Below the pieces are notes generated by a model. The model had not been told where the DNA came from. It saw only the letters and a list, made by a program, of their open reading frames with translations, and made no database searches. Below, one piece after another: positions 9,165 through 16,343 of a stretch of 64,000 nucleotides of DNA. The translations under genes were made by a program, and so were the position numbers. Numbering within the stretch: position 1 is the stretch's first letter; each line of letters opens with the position of its first letter. Source of the DNA: Photobacterium arenosum (lineage in GTDB: Bacteria; Pseudomonadota; Gammaproteobacteria; Enterobacterales; Vibrionaceae); the NCBI RefSeq assembly GCF_014841115.1, contig NZ_JACYTP010000016.1, forward strand, positions 40,081 through 104,080, written 5' to 3'.

Positions 9165-9315
9165 CCGGACAATCGTCGATTATCCGGCAGAGAGTGTAGC
9201 AGAAACAAAATCCAGGATTTTGTTTACTACAAAACAGCTTGCGTATTGGGGTGAGAATGCAATTCATCACCTCAGTGTTACCCGGCTAGGCCTCCTGGCC
9301 GTCAAGGCAACCGGG
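9165..9315. repeat. Cluster of four inverted repeats downstream of recQ
   Basis: The 284-bp gap between recQ and the DUF3630 gene holds four inverted repeats. One is CCGGACAATCG with its near-perfect complement (9165-9187). The second is a perfect 23-bp palindrome with 11-bp arms around one base (AAACAAAATCC, 9203-9225), extended outward by TGTAG/CTACA. The third is an imperfect palindrome GGTGA to TCACC (9250-9271). The fourth is CCCGG/CCGGG around an inner GGCC/GGCC hairpin (9281-9315). None has a terminator T-run. It could be a structured leader, a set of operators or a decayed repeat element. No ORF fits. Confidence 0.55.
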
Positions 9316-9430
9316 CGATAAGACCACGAATCCCTGCTCATTGCTATGCCTTGCTTATGCTTTGATACGTTAATACACACTTACTTACACCATAACTGCC
9401 CGGCAGCGCCGGAGACTGGAAGGACACCCA

Positions 9431-9748
9431 ATGACTTATCCGACTGATATCCGTTTTGGCGTTCGCGAACTGGACAACGCGCAAGGCTGTTTGCATCTGC
9501 AGACCCCGGATTTTGACTACGACAGCTTTGCCGATGTCGCGCAGGCACTGATCACTGTGCTGGGGGCGAGCGTGGTAGAAAAAGAGGCCAATGCCGATTT
9601 ACATATCTGGCTGATCGATTTTGAAGGCTGCCGGATGATGCTGAAAGGCGAGCATTACAGTTCAGCGATGTGGCTGGAATTACTCAGCCGGGATGACGGC
9701 GACACGCTGGCTTTTCTGGCTGGTTGGCTCAAAAACTTGACTCAGTAA
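9431..9748 (+). CDS. DUF3630 family protein
   Basis: A 105-residue soluble acidic protein starting MTYPTDIRFGVREL. I recognise it as the small DUF3630 family found after recQ in vibrios; no function is known. It has no signal peptide, membrane segment or cysteine cluster apart from two isolated cysteines, and it is rich in Asp and Glu. A ribosome site (GGAAGGAC) precedes the ATG by 8-10 bases. The next gene, yhhQ, has its own promoter and riboswitch, so this is probably a short unit of its own. Confidence 0.8.
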   Translation: MTYPTDIRFGVRELDNAQGCLHLQTPDFDYDSFADVAQALITVLGASVVEKEANADLHIWLIDFEGCRMMLKGEHYSSAMWLELLSRDDGDTLAFLAGWLKNLTQ

Positions 9749-9761
9749 TCAATTTTTAACA

Positions 9762-9817
9762 GCAAACGTTTGCCAAACCCTGTGGTGTCTTGGCAGTCGG
9801 ATTGGTTACTGTATAAT
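9762..9817 (+). promoter_or_regulatory. yhhQ promoter with PurR/LacI-type operator
   Basis: A perfect 12-bp palindrome GCAAACGTTTGC (9762-9773) matches the core of the PurR operator and is typical of LacI-family sites with a central CG. It is followed by a strong sigma-70 promoter: TTGGCA (9790-9795), 16-bp spacer, TATAAT (9812-9817). Transcription would start near 9824, upstream of the preQ1 aptamer. PurR control is an inference; other LacI-family regulators could bind. Confidence 0.6.
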
Positions 9818-9865
9818 CAGCGCCTTTGGTGACAGCACTGTACATAAAATGTGCTGTTGGTGTGT

Positions 9866-9897
9866 TTGGGTTCCCTCGCCCCCATTTGACAAAAAGG
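9866..9897 (+). ncRNA. preQ1-I riboswitch upstream of yhhQ
   Basis: The leader reads TTGGG (9866-9870), a 10-nt loop, CCCA (9881-9884), then an A-rich tail ending in AAAAAGG (9891-9897). This aligns almost base for base with the minimal preQ1-I aptamer as known from Thermoanaerobacter: stem GGG/CCC, a C just before the CCC (C9880) at the ligand-reading position, the UU-GACAAAA tail, and a terminal AGG that is the Shine-Dalgarno site. Ligand binding would pair the AGG with the loop and hide it, 7 nt before the ATG. Translational control of a queuosine precursor transporter is the expected logic. Found by eye; folding was not run. Confidence 0.8.
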
Positions 9898-9904
9898 TCT
9901 GTTG

Positions 9905-10582
9905 ATGACGACTTCTCCTTTCTCGCCGGCCCAGCAGCGTCAGGCTCTGTGGATTCTGGTCTTGTTCCACCTGGTGATCATTGCCTCCAGCAACTATCTG
10001 GTTCAGATCCCCTTCACCCTGTTTGGTGTCCACACCACCTGGGGCGCTTTTACCTTCCCGTTTATTTTTCTGGCCACTGATCTGACGGTACGTATTTACG
10101 GCGCCGCCATGGCGCGTAAGATCATTACCCGGGTCATGCTGCCGGCTCTGGCGGTGTCTTATCTCCTCTCCGTGGTTTTCTATCAGGGCGCTTTTCAGGG
10201 GCTCGCGCCGCTGGGTGAGTTCAACCTCTTTGTGGCCCGGATCGCGATAGCCAGCTTTATGGCTTATCTGCTGGGGCAGATTCTGGATGTTTCTGTGTTT
10301 AATCGCCTGCGCCAGTGCAAGCAGTGGTGGATAGCGCCAACCTGCTCGACGGTATTCGGTAATGCCCTTGATACTATTGCTTTTTTCGCCATCGCCTTTT
10401 ATCAGAGCCCGGATGCCTTCATGGCCGAACACTGGGTGGAAATTGCCCTGGTGGATTATGGCGTCAAACTGATCATCAGCCTGGGCCTGTTTGTGCCTAT
10501 GTACGGCGTATTGCTCAATTATCTGGTGAAGCGTCTGACTGGTATTCGTTCCCAGCTTGAGCCCTCGCAGGGGCTGTCATAA
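9905..10582 (+). CDS. yhhQ: Queuosine precursor (preQ0/preQ1) transporter YhhQ
   Basis: A 225-residue inner-membrane protein of the COG1738 family with about six membrane segments. Family motifs include ASNYLVQIPFTLFG, FIFLATDLTVRIYGAAMAR, and CSTVFGNALDTIAFFAIAFY near residue 155. YhhQ imports 7-cyano-7-deazaguanine or 7-aminomethyl-7-deazaguanine for queuosine tRNA modification. The true start is the ATG at 9905; the in-frame TTG just before it lies in the ribosome-site spacer. It is preceded by a probable preQ1-I riboswitch, which independently supports the substrate assignment, and followed by a good terminator. Confidence 0.95.
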   Translation: MTTSPFSPAQQRQALWILVLFHLVIIASSNYLVQIPFTLFGVHTTWGAFTFPFIFLATDLTVRIYGAAMARKIITRVMLPALAVSYLLSVVFYQGAFQGLAPLGEFNLFVARIAIASFMAYLLGQILDVSVFNRLRQCKQWWIAPTCSTVFGNALDTIAFFAIAFYQSPDAFMAEHWVEIALVDYGVKLIISLGLFVPMYGVLLNYLVKRLTGIRSQLEPSQGLS

Positions 10583-10587
10583 ACTCA

Positions 10588-10611
10588 AAGCCGGCAAGCG
10601 CCGGCTTTTTT
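10588..10611 (+). terminator. Rho-independent terminator of yhhQ
   Basis: Stem AAGCCGG (10588-10594) and CCGGCTT (10601-10607) with a 6-nt loop, followed by a T-run into 10611. Confidence 0.9.
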
Positions 10612-10639
10612 GTCGGCGGCATCTGAGTTGGGGGCTGTG

Positions 10640-11083
10640 ATGAAAATACGTGAAGCCAGTCTGGCTGAGGCGGCCAGCGTGCTGGCCAGAATCAAAGAAT
10701 TTGATCACCCTGAAACAGAGCACAGTCTGGCAACCAGAGTACGCGGACGTTGTCCTTTGATTCTGGTAGCGGAAAAAGAAGGAAAGCTGGTGGGCGTGAA
10801 AATTGGCTACAGCCTGTCGGAAACCTGTTATTACAGCTGGCTTGGTGGCGTGGTCGCCGAAGGTCGTCACAATGGGGTGGCTCAGGCTCTGATGAGCACT
10901 CAGGAAGCCTGGGTTAAAGAGCAGGGCTATCTGGAGCTGAGAGTCAAATCCCGTAACCGTTACCCTTCGATGCTGAGATTGTTGTTGAGAAACGGTTATC
11001 AGATAGAGCATATGGAGAAGAAAGACGGCATAGAGGATTATCGGCTGCATTTCGTGAAAAGTTGGGATAAACAGGGTAAATGA
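10640..11083 (+). CDS. GNAT-family N-acetyltransferase
   Basis: A 147-residue protein with the GNAT fold pattern: an N-terminal MKIREASLAEAASVLARI, a central WLGGVVAEGRHNGVAQALM (acetyl-CoA pyrophosphate loop, an R-x-x-G-x-A type motif) and a C-terminal LLLRNGYQI strand. The substrate is not known. The ATG at 10640 is chosen because the upstream in-frame TTG lies inside the yhhQ terminator. Its stop codon TGA (11081-11083) is the first part of the upstream Fur box of ryhB copy 1. Confidence 0.85.
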   Translation: MKIREASLAEAASVLARIKEFDHPETEHSLATRVRGRCPLILVAEKEGKLVGVKIGYSLSETCYYSWLGGVVAEGRHNGVAQALMSTQEAWVKEQGYLELRVKSRNRYPSMLRLLLRNGYQIEHMEKKDGIEDYRLHFVKSWDKQGK

Positions 11084-11131
11084 AAATCATTCGCAAATAA
11101 TGCTTGATCAATAAATGAGAATGGTTATTAT
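11081..11131 (+). promoter_or_regulatory. Promoter and two Fur boxes of ryhB copy 1
   Basis: Two Fur-like 7-1-7 sites, TGAAAATCATTCGCA (11081-11095) and TGAGAATGGTTATTA (11116-11130), each match about 11 of 14 consensus positions and start 35 bp apart. Between and under them lie a -35 TTGATC (11104-11109), a 16-bp spacer and a -10 TATTAT (11126-11131). Fur bound here would cover the whole promoter, as expected for iron repression. Confidence 0.75.
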
Positions 11132-11137
11132 TAACTT

Positions 11138-11303
11138 GCTTTCAGCGAGAAACGAACAGCAAGGCGTTTCTGGTCTGTCAGCACGACATTGCTCACATTG
11201 CTTCCAGTGTACTTTAGCGAAGGCAGATATTGAGTGTAGGGCTGAATATGTTGTCGACTTTTGCTTAGCGGTGCTTGTTTTCAAGCACCGCTTTTTCTTT
11301 TTT
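11138..11303 (+). ncRNA. ryhB: RyhB iron-responsive small RNA, copy 1
   Basis: The RyhB core GCACGACATTGCTCACATTG (from 11181), continuing into CTTCCAGT, is identical to the target-pairing centre of E. coli RyhB as I know it. The transcript would run from about 11138 to a perfect 11-bp terminator stem (11267-11277 with 11282-11292) and a long T-tract ending near 11303, about 166 nt. That is longer than E. coli RyhB, as in Vibrio. RyhB pairs with mRNAs of iron-using proteins with Hfq when iron is low. A second copy follows 283-285 bp downstream. Ends are predicted from the promoter and terminator. Confidence 0.9.
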
Positions 11304-11365
11304 GTCTGCCAGAGAATGGGTAAAGCAAGCAATAAACAGGCGAAGGTATTGAATTTATTAATGAA

Positions 11366-11416
11366 TGAAAATTATTATCAATTAACGCTTGCAAAGGTAA
11401 TGAGAATGGTTATTAT
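11366..11416 (+). promoter_or_regulatory. Promoter and two Fur boxes of ryhB copy 2
   Basis: TGAAAATTATTATCA (11366-11380) matches 13 of 14 positions of a 7-1-7 Fur site. TGAGAATGGTTATTA (11401-11415) is identical to the site of copy 1. The two start 35 bp apart, exactly as in copy 1. The promoter is TTGCAA (11389-11394), 16 bp, TATTAT (11411-11416). The upstream Fur site is stronger than that of copy 1. Confidence 0.78.
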
Positions 11417-11422
11417 TACTTT

Positions 11423-11582
11423 GCACTCAGCGGGAAATAAGCAGTAACAGTTTCCGTATGAAGGCACGACATTGCTCACATTGCTTCCAGTAATACAGCT
11501 TGGTCAGGTTTTTGGTGTAGGGCTAAAAACAGTGACCACTTCTGCTGAGCGGCGCTTGTATAAAGCGCCGCTTTTTCTTTTT
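11423..11582 (+). ncRNA. ryhB: RyhB iron-responsive small RNA, copy 2
   Basis: A second RyhB core (11464-11493) repeats GCACGACATTGCTCACATTG and CTTCCAGTA. The transcript would run from about 11423 to a 10-bp terminator stem (AGCGGCGCTT 11548-11557, AAGCGCCGCT 11563-11572) with a T-tract that touches the elbB stop, about 160 nt. The CTCAGCGGGAAA leader and GTGTAGGGCTAAA segment also echo copy 1, while the sequence between core and terminator has diverged. This is a tandem duplication with both copies apparently intact. Confidence 0.9.
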
Positions 11583-12232
11583 CAGGCCATTTTAACCAGT
11601 TGCTGTACCAGCTTGTTGATCCCGCTGGCAGCTTCTGAGATCGAGCCTGCCAGCATGTAAGCCGGAGTGCTTAACAGACAGCGTTCCTGATCCAGTACAA
11701 ACTCATCGACAGGGCAGTCAATATGATCGCCGCCCATGGCGCGAAATGCACTGGCTACCTCTTTTTCATGCCCTATGGTGCCTTTTGCGCCCTTGCCATA
11801 AATCTGGGGGATCAATACCGGGGCAATACACAGATAAGCGGCCGGTTTCTGCGCCCGGGCAAATTCCTGGCAGGCACGCTTGACCTCGGGGTGGATCTGG
11901 CAGGATGCACCTTTGATGGCGAAGTCTGACAGGTTTTTCGCTGCCCCAAAGCCGCCCGGCAGCAGCAGGGCATCGAAGTCACGAGCGCTTAATTCAGCCA
12001 CATCCTGGATCTGACCCCGGGCAATGCGCGAAGCTTCGATCAGCACATTGCGTGTTTCATTCATCGGCTCGCCGGTAATATGGTTAATCACATGGTGCTG
12101 ATCCACGTTCGGGGCAAAACAGTGCCAGCTGGCACCGGCCTGCTCTATGGCATACAGCGCCAGCACAGCTTCATGGATCTCGCTGCCGTCAAAGACGCCG
12201 GAACCGCTTAATATCACTGCAACCTTTTTCAT
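11582..12232 (-). CDS. elbB: Glyoxalase III-type DJ-1/PfpI family protein ElbB
   Basis: A 216-residue protein of the DJ-1/PfpI superfamily, similar to E. coli ElbB from end to end: VAVILSGSGVFDGSEIHEAV at the start, HVINHITGEPMNETRNVLIEA, LLPGGFGAAKNLSDFA, and the nucleophile-elbow cysteine in YLCIAPVLIPQIYG. ElbB has been reported as a glyoxalase with unclear main role. The ATG at 12232 is chosen because it has a strong AAAGGAGGCC ribosome site and matches the family start; a frame opening further upstream has no such support. It converges on ryhB copy 2. Confidence 0.93.
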   Translation of the reverse strand: MKKVAVILSGSGVFDGSEIHEAVLALYAIEQAGASWHCFAPNVDQHHVINHITGEPMNETRNVLIEASRIARGQIQDVAELSARDFDALLLPGGFGAAKNLSDFAIKGASCQIHPEVKRACQEFARAQKPAAYLCIAPVLIPQIYGKGAKGTIGHEKEVASAFRAMGGDHIDCPVDEFVLDQERCLLSTPAYMLAGSISEAASGINKLVQQLVKMA

Positions 12233-12304
12233 CTTGGCCTCCTTTTTGTTCAACCTTGGGGAATTTGGCATCGCTTTGACCGATTACACCGCCATCTGAT
12301 AACT

Positions 12305-12455
12305 TTTTCCACACTTGATGATCTTTTCAGGATCAAGGGTTGTTTTTGGTTATATGTTTTAAGTATATGATTTTTAAATTATTTAAATCATCTTTCTCAG
12401 GTTATTCAAAAAAAGATCATCAGGCTTATTCCAAAAACTCACAAACTTATCCACA
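12305..12455. promoter_or_regulatory. polA upstream region with DnaA boxes
   Basis: The 326-bp gap before polA contains a perfect DnaA box TTATCCACA (12447-12455) and a one-mismatch copy TTTTCCACA (12305-12313), with an AT-rich stretch at about 12350-12410 between them. DnaA has been reported to stimulate polA in E. coli, so this may be a regulatory region; it is not arranged like a replication origin. The polA core promoter could not be placed with confidence. Confidence 0.5.
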
Positions 12456-12558
12456 GGTGGAGTGATCCAGGTAGGAAAAAACTTCTGTTAACACTCGGCA
12501 CATCTCATGGCATCCTAAGACCCTGATCCTTTTATCTTCCAGATACAGACAATCCATT

Positions 12559-15345
12559 ATGGCAACTATTCCAGAAAATCCACTGATCCTGATCGATGGT
12601 TCCTCGTATCTTTATCGCGCTTATCATGCCTCGCCCAATTTCACTAACTCAGATGGTGAACCAACCGGTGCTGTGTATGGCGTGGTAAATATGTTGCGTA
12701 GCATGCTGCGTCAATTTGCGACGGAACACATTGCTGTTGTCTTTGATGCCAAAGGCAAGACCTTCCGCGATGAGCTATATCCCGAGTATAAAGCGCATCG
12801 CCCGCCTATGCCGGATGATTTGCGTGCGCAGATAGAACCCTTGCACGCCATTATTAAAGCCATGGGTCTGCCACTGATATGCGAACCCGGGGTAGAGGCT
12901 GATGATGTCATCGGCACGCTGGCTTGTCAGGCTTCCCAGGCCGGGATGCCTGTGCTGATCAGCACAGGTGATAAAGACATGGCGCAGCTGGTGGATGAGA
13001 ACGTTACCCTGATCAACACCATGACGGGTGTGGTGATGGATCCTGACGGGGTACGGGAAAAGTTTGGTATCGGTCCGGAACTGATCATTGATTATCTGGC
13101 CCTGATGGGAGACAAGGTCGACAACATTCCCGGTGTGCCTGGCGTGGGTGACAAGACAGCAACGGCCCTGCTGACCGGGATTGGCGGCCTGAAAGATCTG
13201 TATGACAACCTGGATGCCATTGCGGCGCTGGGCTTTCGCGGCTCTAAAACCATGGCCAAGAAACTGGAAGAGAACCGCGAAGCGGCTTTGATGTCGTATG
13301 AGCTGGCAACCATCAAGCTGGATGTAGAACTCGAATTCGGTCCGCATGAGCTGCAAAAAGGCACCCCGGATATCGATGAGCTGACCCGGCTGTTCGGCAA
13401 ACTGCAATTTCGTCGCTGGCTGGCAGAAATGCTTGACGGCAGCGATGGCCGCATTATTGCTGATGGCGCAGCCACCATTGCGACACAAGACAGTGAGCCG
13501 GCACAACCTGCAGCGCCAGCCCCTGTGATTGATCGTAGCGGTTATGAAGTGGTGCTGGATGAGGCCCGCTTTAGCGAGTGGCTGGCGATACTCAAGCAGT
13601 CTGATGTCTTTGCTTTTGATACCGAAACGGACAACTTAGATTACATGGTCGCTAATCTGGTCGGGCTGTCTTTTGCGGCGGAAGAAGGCAAAGCGGCTTA
13701 TGTACCTGTGGCCCATGATTATCTGGATGCGCCGTCGCAGCTGGACCGCGACTGGGTGATCGCCCAGTTGAAACCTTTGCTGGAAGACCCGGAGCAGGCC
13801 AAAGTAGGCCAGAACCTGAAATATGACGCCAGCGTCCTGGCGCGTTATGGGGTTGCCATGCAGGGCATACGCTTCGACACCATGCTGGAGTCGTATGTGT
13901 ACAACAGCGTGGTGGGCCGCCATGATATGGACAGCCTGTCTCTGCGTTATCTGGAACACAAAACCATCAGTTTCGAAGACATTGCCGGCAAAGGTAAGAA
14001 ACAGCTGACTTTCAACCAGATCGATCTGGAGCAGGCCGGCCCTTATGCGGCGGAAGATGCGGATATCACCCTGCGTCTGCACAACCTGCTGATCGGCAAG
14101 CTCGATGCGGATCCTAAACTGAAAAGCGTACTGGAAGACATCGAAATGCCGCTGGTGCCAGTACTGTCTCGCATGGAGCGCACTGGTGTGCTGCTCGATG
14201 CCGGTAAGCTGACCGCGCAGTCGCAGGAAATTGCGGTGCGGTTAGATGAGATCCAGGCGAAAGCCTACGAAGTGGCTGGTGAGGAGTTTAACCTCAGCTC
14301 GCCAAAACAGCTGCAGGCGATTCTGTTTGAGAAAATGGGCTTGCCTGTGGTCAAGAAAACCCCTTCCGGTACCCCATCGACCAATGAAGAAGTGCTGCAG
14401 GAGCTGGCGTTGGATTACCCGCTGCCTAAGCTGCTGCTGGAACATCGCGGGCTGGCGAAACTCAAATCGACCTACACTGACAAACTGCCGCGCATGATTA
14501 ACCCGGCCACCAAACGGGTACATACGTCATACCATCAAGCCGTTGCGGCCACGGGACGTCTGTCGTCGACCGATCCGAATCTGCAGAACATTCCTATCCG
14601 CAACGAAGAAGGCCGCCGGATCCGCCAAGCCTTTACAGCACCGGAAGGCTACAAGATTCTGGCGGTCGACTACTCTCAGATTGAACTGAGGATCATGGCC
14701 CATCTGTCCGGCGACAAGGCGCTGCTCGATGCCTTCCGTCACGGCAAAGATATCCACGCCGCGACTGCGGCCGAGATCCTCGGCCTGCCGATTGAAGAGG
14801 TCACCAGCGAACAGCGCCGGCGTGCCAAAGCCATCAACTTTGGTTTGATTTACGGCATGAGTGCCTTTGGTCTGGCAAAACAGCTGGGGATGGGCCGGAA
14901 CGAGGCGCAGCAATACATGAATGTGTATTTTGAGCGCTACCCGGGTGTGCTGGAATATATGGAAAGCACCCGTACCCAGGCCAGCGAGCAAGGGTATGTC
15001 GAAACTCTGTTTGGCCGTCGTCTCTATCTGCCGGACATTAAATCGCGCAATGCCATTCGCCGCAAAGCGGCGGAGCGGGCGGCGATCAATGCCCCGATGC
15101 AGGGCACGGCGGCGGATATCATCAAACGTGCCATGGTGGCCGTCGATAACTGGATTCAGACACAAGACAGCGAGCGTGTCCGTTTGTTGATGCAGGTACA
15201 CGATGAGCTGGTGTTTGAAGTGAAAGAATCTGAGCTGGAGAGTGTGGCGAAATCGGTGTGCGAGCTGATGGAAGCCGCTGCCGAGCTGGATGTGCCACTT
15301 ATCGCGGATGCAGGCAGCGGTGACAACTGGGATCAGGCGCATTAA
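12559..15345 (+). CDS. polA: DNA polymerase I
   Basis: A 928-residue family A polymerase, the same length as E. coli PolA. The N-terminal 5'-3' exonuclease domain (about 1-300) has [26 protein letters not shown] and [18 protein letters not shown]. The proofreading domain has the DxE motif [13 protein letters not shown] and AAEDADIT. The polymerase has motif A DYSQIELR near residue 705, motif [15 protein letters not shown] and motif [12 protein letters not shown], so all three activities look intact. It removes primers and fills gaps in replication and repair. It is followed by its own terminator and then Spot 42, as in E. coli. Confidence 0.98.
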   Translation: MATIPENPLILIDGSSYLYRAYHASPNFTNSDGEPTGAVYGVVNMLRSMLRQFATEHIAVVFDAKGKTFRDELYPEYKAHRPPMPDDLRAQIEPLHAIIKAMGLPLICEPGVEADDVIGTLACQASQAGMPVLISTGDKDMAQLVDENVTLINTMTGVVMDPDGVREKFGIGPELIIDYLALMGDKVDNIPGVPGVGDKTATALLTGIGGLKDLYDNLDAIAALGFRGSKTMAKKLEENREAALMSYELATIKLDVELEFGPHELQKGTPDIDELTRLFGKLQFRRWLAEMLDGSDGRIIADGAATIATQDSEPAQPAAPAPVIDRSGYEVVLDEARFSEWLAILKQSDVFAFDTETDNLDYMVANLVGLSFAAEEGKAAYVPVAHDYLDAPSQLDRDWVIAQLKPLLEDPEQAKVGQNLKYDASVLARYGVAMQGIRFDTMLESYVYNSVVGRHDMDSLSLRYLEHKTISFEDIAGKGKKQLTFNQIDLEQAGPYAAEDADITLRLHNLLIGKLDADPKLKSVLEDIEMPLVPVLSRMERTGVLLDAGKLTAQSQEIAVRLDEIQAKAYEVAGEEFNLSSPKQLQAILFEKMGLPVVKKTPSGTPSTNEEVLQELALDYPLPKLLLEHRGLAKLKSTYTDKLPRMINPATKRVHTSYHQAVAATGRLSSTDPNLQNIPIRNEEGRRIRQAFTAPEGYKILAVDYSQIELRIMAHLSGDKALLDAFRHGKDIHAATAAEILGLPIEEVTSEQRRRAKAINFGLIYGMSAFGLAKQLGMGRNEAQQYMNVYFERYPGVLEYMESTRTQASEQGYVETLFGRRLYLPDIKSRNAIRRKAAERAAINAPMQGTAADIIKRAMVAVDNWIQTQDSERVRLLMQVHDELVFEVKESELESVAKSVCELMEAAAELDVPLIADAGSGDNWDQAH

Positions 15346-15386
15346 TCCTCCTCAGCGTGAACCGTGAAACATGTAATAAAATCGTC

Positions 15387-15416
15387 AAAAACCGGCCAGC
15401 AGGCCGGTTTTTTTCA
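15387..15416 (+). terminator. Rho-independent terminator of polA
   Basis: Stem AAAAACCGGCC (15387-15397) and GGCCGGTTTTT (15402-15412), 4-nt loop, T-run. Confidence 0.92.
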
Positions 15417-15525
15417 ATCTGAGTCAGGGTTTATCAAATTTTTGTATAATTTAATTACGTCTCATATGAAAAAAAACTACGAAAAGGGCTTTTTTTCTCT
15501 GCACACTTGATATACAGTTATCGGC

Positions 15526-15629
15526 GTAGGGTACAGAGGTAAGATGTTCTATCTTTCAGACCTTTTGTTTCACGTTATTGGATTTGGCTTTTTTTAGCCG
15601 CCCTGGTCATTTGGCCAGGGCGTTTTTAT
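15526..15629 (+). ncRNA. spf: Spot 42 small RNA
   Basis: The sequence starts GTAGGGTACAGAGGTAAGAT and continues with CTTTCAGACCTTTTGTTTCACG and ATTGGATTTGGCTT, almost identical to E. coli Spot 42, including the single-stranded target-pairing regions. It ends in a terminator hairpin GCCCTGGTC/GGCCAGGGC with a T-run near 15621-15629, giving about 104 nt. Its place after polA is the conserved one. Spot 42 is an Hfq-dependent regulator of carbon metabolism repressed by CRP-cAMP in E. coli; no CRP site was identified with confidence here. Confidence 0.95.
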
Positions 15630-15870
15630 TTGTGGCCGGCCCAATCATTATCCGTTTTCATCTCCCGACTGTTGCTCATTCTCTCCCGCATAAGCTATCC
15701 CTCTACTGGCAGTATTTGCTGATACTTTACGCATCTTTGCCCGGAATCGCGGCTAATCTGGCTCCTCAGCCCGGTGTCACTGATGTTGTGGTTTCTCTGC
15801 CGGATGACCCGATGGATAATAATTAGAGTAATTACTTTAATTATGTTAATGAGGCGTTTATAATGAAGCC

Positions 15871-15961
15871 TGCTTCTTGTTCATATTTGTCGGACTGAGT
15901 GAATACATTGCCAGCCGACCTATCCATGATCCGGCCACCCGTTTTTGGGTGGCTTTTTTTT
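15871..15961 (+). ncRNA. Candidate small RNA downstream of spf
   Basis: A good -10 TATAAT (15859-15864) with a weak -35 TTTAAT (15836-15841, 17-bp spacer) precedes about 90 bp that contain no credible ORF and end in a clean terminator: stem GCCACCC (15934-15940), loop GTTTTT, GGGTGGC (15947-15953), eight Ts. An sRNA called VSsrna24 has been described downstream of spf in Aliivibrio salmonicida. Position suggests this may be its counterpart, but I cannot compare the sequences. Exact ends are estimates. Confidence 0.6.
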
Positions 15962-16308
15962 GTCATTTTGCCATGTTTCTGTAATTTAGTTCCAAATTGA
16001 GCGGTTCAGGTAAATCAGGGGATGACTTAATTTGCAGAATGAAACAATTGGCTGAGCTTTTGGCCTGAGTCGGGCAAAAGTGCATGTTATGTCAGAGGGG
16101 AGCTATGGAAAATCAGGAATCAGAGGGGAACAAACGCCCAGATTTCGTATAAAAAACTTGCGTTGGCTGGTTAAATCATTAATCCTTTCTGAACAAATAT
16201 AAAAACCTCCTATTTCTCTCCCGTTGCCCCATCGTTCCGGTGGGGACATTTTTATCTGGCGTTCGTCAATGGTCTGACCGGTGCGAAAGTGAGAAAAATG
16301 GCGGGTTG
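15962..16308 (+). other. Non-coding gap with orphan terminator and GGA motifs
   Basis: No ORF is credible here. A terminator-like hairpin, CCCCATCG (16227-16234) with CGGTGGGG and a 3-nt loop followed by ATTTTTAT (ends about 16253), has no gene before it on the plus strand. Upstream of it are six GGA-containing motifs between 16016 and 16246 (such as CAGGGGATG and AGAGGGGAAC), a composition that recalls CsrA-binding RNAs. No convincing promoter was found, so a transcript is only possible. Confidence 0.35.
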
Positions 16309-16332
16309 ATGCCTGATCGGGCGATCAGGCAT
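16309..16332. repeat. Perfect inverted repeat after engB
   Basis: ATGCCTGATCG (16309-16319) and CGATCAGGCAT (16322-16332) form a perfect 11-bp stem with a 2-bp centre, 12 bp beyond the engB stop. There is no immediate T-run on the minus strand (a T5 stretch follows after about 12 nt), so it is either a poor engB terminator or a protein-binding palindrome. Confidence 0.5.
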
Positions 16333-16343
16333 ATTGATAGAGG

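Noticed and set aside
11115..11660. Plus-strand ORFs across the ryhB region (11115-11447 and 11472-11660)
   Set aside because: They run through both RNA cores and terminators, with no ribosome site or family; the RNA explanation covers the sequence.
12305..12455. Replication origin
   Set aside because: Only two DnaA boxes, no 13-mer array, no neighbouring dnaA, gidA or mioC; more likely polA regulation.
15578..15826. 82-codon plus-strand ORF starting inside spf
   Set aside because: It begins within the Spot 42 RNA and crosses its terminator; no ribosome site, no family, poor codon use. Treated as chance.
16050..16070. Sigma-54-like TGGC-N8-TTGG before the GGA cluster
   Set aside because: The -12 GC doublet is GG, so an invariant base is missing; not good enough to call.
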